Shown in pieces: positions 6,998 through 12,932 of a stretch of 12,932 nucleotides of DNA. Every line of letters starts with the position of its first letter. Within the stretch, counting starts at the first letter, position 1. The stretch is from Quadrisphaera sp. (lineage in GTDB: Bacteria; Actinomycetota; Actinomycetes; Actinomycetales; Quadrisphaeraceae), in contig JARIBR010000305.1 of the NCBI GenBank assembly GCA_029258695.1, forward strand, positions 1-12,932. The letters are read 5' to 3'. The position numbers and the translations under genes are program-made. Under the pieces are notes generated by a model, which made no database searches, had not been told where the DNA came from, and saw only the letters and a program-made list of their open reading frames with translations.

Positions 6998-7019
6998 CCG
7001 GGACCGTGACGGGTCCCGG
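6998..7019 (+). repeat. Perfect 8-bp hairpin in the leader of the DeoR gene
   Basis: CCGGGACC (6998-7005) and GGTCCCGG (7012-7019) pair perfectly around the six-base loop GTGACG. The hairpin ends five bases before the ribosome binding site GGAGG (7025-7029). It could be a second operator, an mRNA stability element, or a structure affecting translation of the regulator. A GTG codon in the loop (7006-7008) is in frame with the gene, but it has no Shine-Dalgarno sequence and is not the likely start. Confidence 0.5.
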
Positions 7020-7035
7020 TGGGCGGAGGGGCGCG

Positions 7036-7854
7036 GTGAGCGGCCAGACTCGGGCCATGACGCCGCAGCGACGCCTCACCCTGGTGCTCGACCTCCTCAG
7101 CGAGCGCGGCAGCGTCTCTGTGACGGAGGTGGGCGAGGCTCTCGGTGTCTCGACGGCGACGGTGCGGCGTGACCTCTCCGTCCTCGCCGAGCAGCGCCTC
7201 GTCACCCGCACCCACGGGGGCGCCTCGGCGCTCGGGTCGGGCTACGAGCTGCCGCTGCAGCACACGGTGGGGCGCCAGCAGCAGGCCAAGGCGTCGATCG
7301 CCCGCGCGGTGGCCGCCATGGTGTCTCCCGGTGACTCCATCGGCGTGAACGGGGGCACGACGACCACCGAGGTGGCTCGGGTGCTGGGGTGGACCGACGG
7401 TCTCCAGAAGACCGCCGAGGGACCGGGCGTCACGATCGTCACGAACGCGCTGAACATCGCCTACGAGCTGTCGGTGCGCGAGCACGTGAAGATCGTCGTC
7501 ACCGGAGGCATCCCTCGGAGGCAGTCCTACGAGCTGGTCGGGCCGCTCGTCGCCTCGTCGCTCGCCCAGGTCTCCCTCGACCTCGCGGTGCTCGGGGTGG
7601 ACGGGCTGACCGCCCGGTTCGGGGCGACGACGACGCACGAGGGCGAGGCCCAGGCGAGCCGGAGCCTGGCGGCCGTGGCGCAGCGCGTCGTCGTGGTCGC
7701 CGACTCGACGAAGCTGGGGCGTGCCACCTTCGCCCGCATCCTGCCGCTGGCCGAGATCGACGTGCTCGTCACGGACGTGGAGGTGGCCCAGGAGGTCGCC
7801 GGGGAGCTGTCCGCCGCGGGCGTGAAGGTCGTCGTGGCCGATCCCGACGTCTGA
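7036..7854 (+). CDS. DeoR/GlpR-family transcriptional regulator
   Basis: DNA-binding repressor of 272 residues from the GTG at 7036, chosen because GGAGG (7025-7029) lies six bases upstream. ATG 7057 is an in-frame alternative giving 265 residues. The N-terminal DeoR helix-turn-helix (about 13-55) contains GSVSVTEVGEALGVSTATVRRDL and ends in the family hallmark THGGA (59-63). The C-terminal DeoRC sugar-phosphate sensor shows PGDSIGVNGGTTTTE (98-112), IVTNALNIAYEL, VVTGGI, a DLAVLGVDGL-like segment and VVVVADSTKLGR. Such proteins are usually released from DNA by a phosphorylated sugar. The gene is divergent from the ROK kinase and convergent with the ngc operon, so it may sense an amino-sugar phosphate and control both. 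That link is inferred from position only. Confidence 0.92.
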   Translation: MSGQTRAMTPQRRLTLVLDLLSERGSVSVTEVGEALGVSTATVRRDLSVLAEQRLVTRTHGGASALGSGYELPLQHTVGRQQQAKASIARAVAAMVSPGDSIGVNGGTTTTEVARVLGWTDGLQKTAEGPGVTIVTNALNIAYELSVREHVKIVVTGGIPRRQSYELVGPLVASSLAQVSLDLAVLGVDGLTARFGATTTHEGEAQASRSLAAVAQRVVVVADSTKLGRATFARILPLAEIDVLVTDVEVAQEVAGELSAAGVKVVVADPDV

Positions 7855-7888
7855 CACCGGCCGGGGTTCCGGCCCGGAGCGCTGTCAG
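7851..7888. terminator. Compact bidirectional terminator joining two stop codons
   Basis: A perfect inner hairpin (GGCCGG 7859-7864, GGTT loop, CCGGCC 7869-7874) is enclosed by outer arms CTGACA (7851-7856) and TGTCAG (7883-7888). The outer arms contain the TGA stop codons of the convergent regulator and kinase genes. Only 30 bases separate the two coding regions, so this element must serve both. No U-tract is present on either strand. Confidence 0.6.
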
Positions 7889-8886
7889 ACCGCGCGGAGA
7901 GACTCCACGCTGGCGCGCAGCCGCTCGTGCGCTCCCTCGTCGAGGACGCGGCCCTGGGCGGTGAGCCCCAGGACGGCGGCGCCCACGGTGCCGTCGTGCA
8001 CCAGGCGGACGTCGGCGCCCTCCAGCGCGCGGTGCAGCGCTGCGCTGCGCACCCCCTCCGGGGCGAGCAGCCCGCCGGCCACCATGCCGCCGCCCAGGAC
8101 CAGGGGCTCTCGGGCGACGCCGCGGACCGCCGTCACCAACGTGGCGAGCGCGTCCTGCGCGCCGGCCACGATCGCGGCGGCCACCGGGTCCTGCGCGTCG
8201 GCGACGGCGAGGGGGGCGTGCCGCGCCAGGGCCACGGGCCGGTCGTCGTAGCACCGGTCGACCAGGGCGTCGAGCACCGCCGGGCGACCGTCCGCGCTCG
8301 CCACCTCCGGCTCCGCGAGGCCCAGCGAGCCCAGCAGCAGGGGTGTCAGCGCGGTGGGCGGGCCGGTGCCGTCCAGGTGGGCGACCACGGCGCGCACCAC
8401 GGCGTGACCGACGGCGAACCCCGATCCGCCGTCACCGAGCAGCCACCCCGACCCTCCGACGGACCGCACCACGCGGCCGTCTCGGACCTGCGCCGCGCAG
8501 GACCCCGTACCGGCGACCACCACCGCGCCCGAGGGCTCGAGCGCCCCGGAGAAGTACGTCGCGGCGACGTCGCTCATCGTCACCGCCAGCGCCGGTGAGC
8601 TCGTGGCCCCGAGCGCCACGGCCAGCTCGAGGGGGTCGAGCGCGGCGCGGACGCCGGCCATCGCCACCACCACGGCGCGCACGTCCACCAGCCCGACCCC
8701 GGCCTGGTGGGCGGCCCCGGCGGCGGCGGCGGCCATCGCCGCCGTCGCCGCACGGGCCCCCGCCGAGGTGGGGTTGCCGGCCGCCCCCGTCCCGAACCCG
8801 TGGCACACGGCGTCCGGGGTGACGAGCACCGCGCGGGTGCTCGACCCCCCGGCGTCGATCGCGAGCAGCAGCTCCGCCCCGCTCAC
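7885..8886 (-). CDS. BadF/BadG-family kinase, probable N-acetylglucosamine kinase
   Basis: Actin-fold (ASKHA) kinase of 333 residues. The BadF/BadG/BcrA/BcrD family, which includes animal-type N-acetylglucosamine kinase, is shown by AIDAGGSSTRAVL (9-21, Asp11 for the metal/phosphate), the probable catalytic Asp106 in TMSDVAATYFSG, the ATP-side loop AGTGS (125-129), SGWLLGDGGSG (146-156), and LGGGMVAGG near residue 275. It is the last gene of the ngc operon: its GTG start lies ten bases after the ngcG stop codon, with no strong Shine-Dalgarno sequence, which suggests translational coupling. The expected role is phosphorylation of imported GlcNAc (or a related amino sugar) at O6 in the cytosol. 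MurNAc or glucosamine are alternative substrates. Confidence 0.87.
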   Translation of the reverse strand: MSGAELLLAIDAGGSSTRAVLVTPDAVCHGFGTGAAGNPTSAGARAATAAMAAAAAGAAHQAGVGLVDVRAVVVAMAGVRAALDPLELAVALGATSSPALAVTMSDVAATYFSGALEPSGAVVVAGTGSCAAQVRDGRVVRSVGGSGWLLGDGGSGFAVGHAVVRAVVAHLDGTGPPTALTPLLLGSLGLAEPEVASADGRPAVLDALVDRCYDDRPVALARHAPLAVADAQDPVAAAIVAGAQDALATLVTAVRGVAREPLVLGGGMVAGGLLAPEGVRSAALHRALEGADVRLVHDGTVGAAVLGLTAQGRVLDEGAHERLRASVESLRAV

Positions 8887-8896
8887 CCGCGAGGCA

Positions 8897-9796
8897 TCAC
8901 TTCACGCTGCCGGCAGCCACCGAGGACTGCAGCCGGCGCTGGAAGATCACGTAGACGATGAGCACCGGCAGGATCGTCATCACCGCGCCGGCGAACAGCG
9001 CTCCGAAGTCCACGGAGTAGCCCGCCTGGGAGGCGAAGGCGGCCATGCCCTGCGTGAGCACGTACTTGCTCTGGTCGGTGTTCAGCACCACGGGGAGCAG
9101 GAACTGGTTCCACAGCCCCACGAAGTTGAGGATCGCCACCGAGGCCATCCCGGGCCGAGCCATCGGCAGCATGATCTGGAAGAACGTCCGCCACTCGCTC
9201 GCCCCGTCCAGCGAGGCCGCCTCGGGGACCTCGTCGGGCAGGTCCTCGAAGAAGTTCACGAGGAAGAACACGGTGAACGGGTATGCGTACGCGGTGTAGA
9301 CGAAGATGAGCCCCGGCAGGGTGTTGAGCAGGCCCACCTGCTGCAGGATGAAGAACAGCGGGACCACGGCCAGGAAGATGGGGAACGTCAGCCCGGCGAT
9401 GATGAGGGTGCGCACCACTGCGCGCCCCCGGAAGTCGAACCGGGCGAGGGCGTAGGCGCTCATCGCGCCCAGGAGCATCGTGAGCACCAGCGCCCCGGCG
9501 ACGACGATGGCCGAGTTGAAGAAGTACCGGCCGATCCCCGCCAGGCTCCAGGCGTTGACGTAGTTGACGAACTGGGGCGAGGCCGGGAGCGAGAACGGCG
9601 ACGCGAAGATCTCCCGCGAGGTCTTCAGCGACGACAGCACCGTCCACAGCAGCGGCGCGAGCACCGCGATGGTCCACAGGACGAGCACGCCGTGGGCGAT
9701 CCCGCCGAACAGGCGCCCCTTCGGCTGGGGGCCGGTGGAGCCCGTGTCCGTGGCCCCCTGGTCGGGTGCTGCGGGGCGGTCCGTCACCACGCTCAT
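8897..9796 (-). CDS. ngcG: N-acetylglucosamine/chitobiose ABC transporter permease NgcG
   Basis: MalG-type inner membrane subunit of a carbohydrate ABC importer, 299 residues. It has a cytoplasmic N-terminus of about 30 polar residues and then six predicted helices, the first at about 33-57. The EAA loop that docks the ATPase is at about 192-211 (PEAASLDGASEWRTFFQIML, with the conserved Gly198). The start at 9796 is chosen because its ATG overlaps the ngcF stop codon (ATGA, 9793-9796) and has GGAGG just upstream; the longer reading to 9895 would lie inside ngcF. The NgcG name rests on the adjacent NgcE-like protein; the permease sequence alone only says CUT1-type sugar permease. Confidence 0.9.
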   Translation of the reverse strand: MSVVTDRPAAPDQGATDTGSTGPQPKGRLFGGIAHGVLVLWTIAVLAPLLWTVLSSLKTSREIFASPFSLPASPQFVNYVNAWSLAGIGRYFFNSAIVVAGALVLTMLLGAMSAYALARFDFRGRAVVRTLIIAGLTFPIFLAVVPLFFILQQVGLLNTLPGLIFVYTAYAYPFTVFFLVNFFEDLPDEVPEAASLDGASEWRTFFQIMLPMARPGMASVAILNFVGLWNQFLLPVVLNTDQSKYVLTQGMAAFASQAGYSVDFGALFAGAVMTILPVLIVYVIFQRRLQSSVAAGSVK

Positions 9797-10749
9797 GTCC
9801 TCGCCTCCCCGCGCCGGCTGATGAGTCTGGTCACCGCGAAGACCAGGGCCACGAAGATGAACGTGATGATCGCGAGCACCACGCCCATGGCGCACGCCAG
9901 GCCGAAGCGGCCCTGGGAGAACGCCGTCGTGTAGATCTCCTGGGTGATCACCAGCGTGGAGTTGTCCGGTCCGCCGCTGGGGTTCAGCGCCTGCATGTAG
10001 ACGAAGGCGTCCAGCGCGGCGATGCCCATGTAGACGTAGGACGTCCTCACGCTGCCGATGATGCCGGGGATCGCCACCGAGATGGCCGAGCGGAAGCGTC
10101 CGGCGCCGTCGATGCGGGCGGCCTCGAACAGCTCGACGGGGATGCCGCGGATGGCGGCGACGAACAGCACCATGTAGAAGCCGATGAAGGACCAGATGAT
10201 GACGGCCATCGAGGCGGTCATCGCCGTCCCGGTCTGCCCCAGCCAGGCGAAGTTCTCGAACCGGTCCAGCCCGACCGCCGTGAGCAGGCCGTTGAGCAGC
10301 CCGTTCGCCGGGTTGTAGATCTGGCTCCAGATGATGCCGATGACGATCGCCGGCACCACGTAGGGGAAGAACGAGATGACCCGGTAGAAGCCCGAGCGGC
10401 TCAACCCCCGCACCGACCCGGTCGTCGAGCCGCCGAAGGTGAGCAGCACCGCCAGGACGAAGCTGAGGGTGAGCGTGACGATCGGCAGGACCACCAGCAG
10501 GGTCACGCTGTTGCCCAGCGCCGTGAGGAACCGCGAGTCCGCCGCCAGGCTGGCGTAGTTCGCCAGCCCGATGAAGGGCTGCTCGGCGCTGAAGCCGCTC
10601 CAGCCCGTCAACGAGTAGTACGCGGCCTGGGTGAAGGGGTAGAGCACCACCGCCACGTAGAACAGGAAGGGCAGACCGAGGAAGACCACGAGCAGGCTCG
10701 TGCGGTCCAGGTTCCTGCGGCGGGCCGGACCGCGGACGGTGGTGCTCAC
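9793..10749 (-). CDS. ngcF: N-acetylglucosamine/chitobiose ABC transporter permease NgcF
   Basis: MalF/UgpA-type membrane subunit, 318 residues, partner of NgcG in the channel. The first helix spans about 18-42 and five further hydrophobic stretches follow, separated by the periplasmic-side loop with TGWSGFSAEQPFIGLANY. The EAA loop is at about 209-229 (EAARIDGAGRFRSAISVAIP), immediately before a helix as expected. The gene starts at GTG 10747-10749, which shares four bases with the ngcE stop (GTGA), so translation is coupled to ngcE. No ATP-binding subunit lies in the window. CUT1 systems of this kind in actinobacteria commonly use a shared MsiK-type ATPase, and that is expected here too. 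Confidence 0.9.
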   Translation of the reverse strand: MSTTVRGPARRRNLDRTSLLVVFLGLPFLFYVAVVLYPFTQAAYYSLTGWSGFSAEQPFIGLANYASLAADSRFLTALGNSVTLLVVLPIVTLTLSFVLAVLLTFGGSTTGSVRGLSRSGFYRVISFFPYVVPAIVIGIIWSQIYNPANGLLNGLLTAVGLDRFENFAWLGQTGTAMTASMAVIIWSFIGFYMVLFVAAIRGIPVELFEAARIDGAGRFRSAISVAIPGIIGSVRTSYVYMGIAALDAFVYMQALNPSGGPDNSTLVITQEIYTTAFSQGRFGLACAMGVVLAIITFIFVALVFAVTRLISRRGEART

Positions 10750-12179
10750 GTGACCGTGATCTTCTCGACGCCGTCGTCGTTGCGGATGGAGTCGAAGAGC
10801 TCCTGCATCCCCGTGGTCAGCGCCGCGGCGTCGGACTGCCCGGACAGGAAGCTGTTGAACAGCACGTTGACGGTGTCCGTCACGCCGTACACGGCCTGGA
10901 AGTTGTGGCTGAAGCTGTCCTCGCCCGAGGCCTCCAGCATCGCCACCTGGGACGCGAGCGCCGTGGAGCCGAACGCGTCCTCCGGCACGGTGTCCATGAC
11001 GACGGTCGGGGCGAGGCGGGTCTCGGCGAAGTTCCTCGCCGCGTCCGGGGAGAGCATCGCGCGCAGCAGCTCCTTGCCCGCCGCGGAGGAGGCCGCGTTG
11101 CTGGCGACGACGAACGGCTCACCGGCGGTGCGGTTGATCGCCTCGTAGGGCAGGGCTGAGGAGTCGGAGAGCAGGGGGGCCGGCACACCGGTCATCTCGA
11201 AGCCCTCGGCGGTCTGGCTCTTCATCTCGTTCTCGATCCACGAGCCCGAGGGGTAGAGCAGCGCCTCCTGGGCCTGGCTCCACTGGGCCTGCGCCGCGGT
11301 GAACTGGGTCCCGGCGCCGCCCGGTCGCATGTACCCGTTGGCGACCACCTGCTCCAGCGCCGCGACCACGCCCTGGACGGCGGGCAGGTCCCAGGCGCCC
11401 TCCTCGAGGTTCTCCATCGCCAGGCGGACCTCGTCACCGCCCTCCTTGATGGCGGAGTCGACCACCAGCGTCAGGTAGTACGAGGCGGCCTCCTTGCCCC
11501 AGGCGAACAGGTACAGGCCGGCCTCCTGGGCCTGGGCACCCAGCTCCAGCGCCTCGTCCCAGGTCGTCGGGGCGCTCCAGCCGTTCTCCTCGAACAGCGA
11601 GGCCGAGTGCCACAGCGCGTAGACGGTGAGCACGTAGTTGACGGCCGCGAGCTTGTCGTTGTAGAGCCCGATGTCGAGCACCCCGGGGTAGAGCGTGTCG
11701 CCGATGGGCGTGCCCTCGTAGTTCTCCACCTCCAGGAGCTCGGAGAGGTCCTCCAGCTCGGAGACGATGGCCGAGATGGCGATCTGGTTCGCCCCGGAGT
11801 TGTCGAGCAGGTCGGGGGGGTTGCCGCCCACGAAGCGCGGCTGCATCTGCTGGGCGATCTGGCTGGACGCCGTGACGGTGACCGCCGCGTCGGGGAAGAG
11901 CTCGCTGAGGTTCTGCCCGGCGTAGTCGACGTAGTCGGTGCCGTAGCCGCCGTCGAAGACGACCGCGTCGATGGTCACGTCCTCGGCCATGCCGAACGGG
12001 TTGTCGCTCGAGACCTCCCCGCCGCCCTCGGCTGAGGACTCCGAGCCCGACGAGCCGCCCGAGGCCGCGCACGACGCGAGCGCCACGCCCGTCGGCACGG
12101 TGAGCCCGGCGGCGGCGGCGAAGCGGAGGAAGGAGCGGCGCTCCATGGAGGTGAGGGGGCTGCGCGGGGTGCTTGTCAC
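10746..12179 (-). CDS. ngcE: N-acetylglucosamine/chitobiose-binding lipoprotein NgcE
   Basis: Extracellular sugar-binding lipoprotein of 477 residues feeding NgcFG. The signal peptide carries a twin-arginine motif (RRSFLRF, Arg14-Arg15), a hydrophobic stretch, and the lipobox LASC with Cys37. A Ser/Gly/Glu-rich linker follows (about 38-60). The mature part shows segments I recognise from Streptomyces NgcE: NPFG, FDGGYGTDY, QMQPRFVGGNPPDLLDNSGA, YVLTVYALWHS, SGSWIENE and AGEPFVV. The GTG start at 12179 is chosen because AGGAG lies six bases upstream. The next in-frame ATG, at residue 12, lies just before the Tat motif and has no Shine-Dalgarno sequence. It is the first transporter gene, 42 bases behind the SIS-domain gene. 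NgcE binds GlcNAc and chitobiose in studied species; affinity here is inferred. Confidence 0.92.
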   Translation of the reverse strand: MTSTPRSPLTSMERRSFLRFAAAAGLTVPTGVALASCAASGGSSGSESSAEGGGEVSSDNPFGMAEDVTIDAVVFDGGYGTDYVDYAGQNLSELFPDAAVTVTASSQIAQQMQPRFVGGNPPDLLDNSGANQIAISAIVSELEDLSELLEVENYEGTPIGDTLYPGVLDIGLYNDKLAAVNYVLTVYALWHSASLFEENGWSAPTTWDEALELGAQAQEAGLYLFAWGKEAASYYLTLVVDSAIKEGGDEVRLAMENLEEGAWDLPAVQGVVAALEQVVANGYMRPGGAGTQFTAAQAQWSQAQEALLYPSGSWIENEMKSQTAEGFEMTGVPAPLLSDSSALPYEAINRTAGEPFVVASNAASSAAGKELLRAMLSPDAARNFAETRLAPTVVMDTVPEDAFGSTALASQVAMLEASGEDSFSHNFQAVYGVTDTVNVLFNSFLSGQSDAAALTTGMQELFDSIRNDDGVEKITVT

Positions 12180-12221
12180 GGGTTCTCCTGGGTGGTCGTG
12201 GGGCGTGGGGGTCGGACGGGT

Positions 12222-12932
12222 TCAGGCTCCGCGGCGGATGCGGCCGGCATACCGCGCCTCGAGGGTGCGGTTGTGCTCGTCGCCGCCGGGCACGTTGGCG
12301 GAGAGGTACAGCGGGGGATCGACGCCGCGCTGCGCCAGGGCGGCGGCGGTGCCGACGGTGAGCAGCTGGGCGAGGTAGGCCGAGGTGATCGACGAGACCG
12401 CGCCCATGGCGACACCTCCCGAGCCACCGCCCCCCTCGACGTCCTCGAGGACGGCGTCGCCGTAGGGGGCGAGGTTGTCGAGCACCACGTCGGCGACCTC
12501 GTGCAGCCGCTGGCCGCTGGGGTGCTTCGACGTGACGGCGGCGCTGTGCTCCAGCGAGGTGACGGCGATGACCGGGTGGCCGTGCTCCCGGGCGAGCAGG
12601 GCCATGCCGACCACGGAGCCGTTCACCCCGGAGCTCGAGGCGATGACGAAGACGTCGTGCTGCTCGCGGGGCACGGTGGCGAAGAGGTCCGCGGCGATGG
12701 CGGGGTCACTCTCCAGGGGCGGGTGACCGGCGAGCTCGTCGAGGGTGTGCGAGCCGTGCAGCACCGCGTCGCGCAGGGCGACGCGGTTGGTGGGGATCAG
12801 CCCGCCGGCGCGCCCGGCGACCTCCATGGCCAGCGCCTCGGAGTGGCCGGTCCCGAACGCGTGGACGACGCCACCGGCGGCGATCGAGGTGGCGAGCAGG
12901 TCGATGGCGGCGTCCAGCCCGCCGTCGCGGGC
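12222..12932 (-). CDS. SIS-domain phosphosugar protein (COG4821/UPF0309 type), 5' end outside window
   Basis: Cytosolic sugar isomerase-domain protein. The reading frame is open to the right edge, giving 236 visible residues; family members are about 245-260, so perhaps 10-25 N-terminal residues are missing. SIS-domain phosphosugar contacts are visible: FGTGHSEALAMEV (26-38) and VIASSSGVNG (96-105), followed by HPVIAVTSLEHS and, near the C-terminus, LSANVPGGDEHN. It is the most upstream gene seen of the ngc operon, 42 bases before ngcE. With a GlcNAc transporter and kinase downstream, the likely ligand is an N-acetylhexosamine 6-phosphate. It could be an isomerase or a dehydratase like the NagS-type enzyme reported in Streptomyces; the sequence does not decide. 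MurQ-type etherase is less likely, because the length and end motifs fit COG4821 better. Confidence 0.85.
   Translation of the reverse strand, partial: ARDGGLDAAIDLLATSIAAGGVVHAFGTGHSEALAMEVAGRAGGLIPTNRVALRDAVLHGSHTLDELAGHPPLESDPAIAADLFATVPREQHDVFVIASSSGVNGSVVGMALLAREHGHPVIAVTSLEHSAAVTSKHPSGQRLHEVADVVLDNLAPYGDAVLEDVEGGGGSGGVAMGAVSSITSAYLAQLLTVGTAAALAQRGVDPPLYLSANVPGGDEHNRTLEARYAGRIRRGA

Noticed and set aside
7006..7035. GTG 7006 as start of the DeoR gene
   Set aside because: It lies in the loop of a strong hairpin and lacks a Shine-Dalgarno sequence. GTG 7036 has GGAGG at ideal spacing and gives a normal family length.
9797..9895. Longer N-terminus for ngcG starting at 9895
   Set aside because: The extra 33 residues lie inside ngcF, are Arg/His-rich, and have no ribosome binding site. 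ATG 9796 overlaps the ngcF stop and has GGAGG upstream.
8603..11148. Plus-strand frames of 443 and 460 residues opposite the transporter genes
   Set aside because: They are antisense to ngcE, ngcF, ngcG and the kinase, which show family motifs and coupled starts. The shadow translations are His/Arg/Asp-rich repeats with no family match.
1..12932. Defence island, prophage, transposon or CRISPR content
   Set aside because: No nuclease, integrase, transposase, phage structural gene, or regularly spaced repeat was seen. All genes are metabolic, transport or regulatory and share the same composition.

Overview
The window is high-GC, gene-dense DNA with G/C-rich third codon positions and several GTG starts. 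The gene content (an NgcE-type lipoprotein, FkbM methyltransferase, ROK and BadF sugar kinases, a PatD-like dehydrogenase) fits an actinobacterium (Actinomycetota). Genus cannot be decided from the sequence alone. I see no rRNA, tRNA, insertion sequence, CRISPR array or prophage gene. This looks like ordinary chromosomal catabolic territory.

Left part (1-5043), amine use. A copper/TPQ primary-amine oxidase (5' part only, minus strand, running off the left edge) is divergent from a gamma-aminobutyraldehyde-type dehydrogenase (patD). patD is followed after 7 nt by an APC-superfamily permease. Together they suggest import of an amine or amino acid, oxidative deamination to an aldehyde, and oxidation of the aldehyde to the acid. 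A good promoter (GTGACA-N18-TAGGGT) precedes patD, and an imperfect dyad overlaps it. An aldo/keto reductase follows, probably as its own unit between two hairpins.

Middle (5044-7850). An FkbM-family methyltransferase of unknown target converges on a ROK-family sugar kinase that lacks the usual zinc-binding residues. The ROK gene is divergent from a DeoR-type regulator. Their 151-nt shared region holds an 18-bp palindrome, a plausible operator, and a strong 8-bp hairpin in the regulator's leader.

Right part (7885-12932), amino-sugar uptake on the minus strand. Reading in the direction of transcription: a SIS-domain phosphosugar protein (5' end outside the window), ngcE (Tat-type lipoprotein, sugar binding), ngcF and ngcG (two permeases, joined by 4-nt stop/start overlaps), and a BadF/BadG-type kinase resembling N-acetylglucosamine kinase. 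This reads as an N-acetylglucosamine/chitobiose import and phosphorylation operon. It has no local ATPase, so a shared MsiK-type ATPase elsewhere is expected. The DeoR regulator converges on this operon across a compact bidirectional hairpin and is the natural candidate to control it. Deacetylase (NagA) and deaminase (NagB) genes are absent here. The SIS protein is the only candidate for the step after phosphorylation, and this is the most interesting open question in the window.
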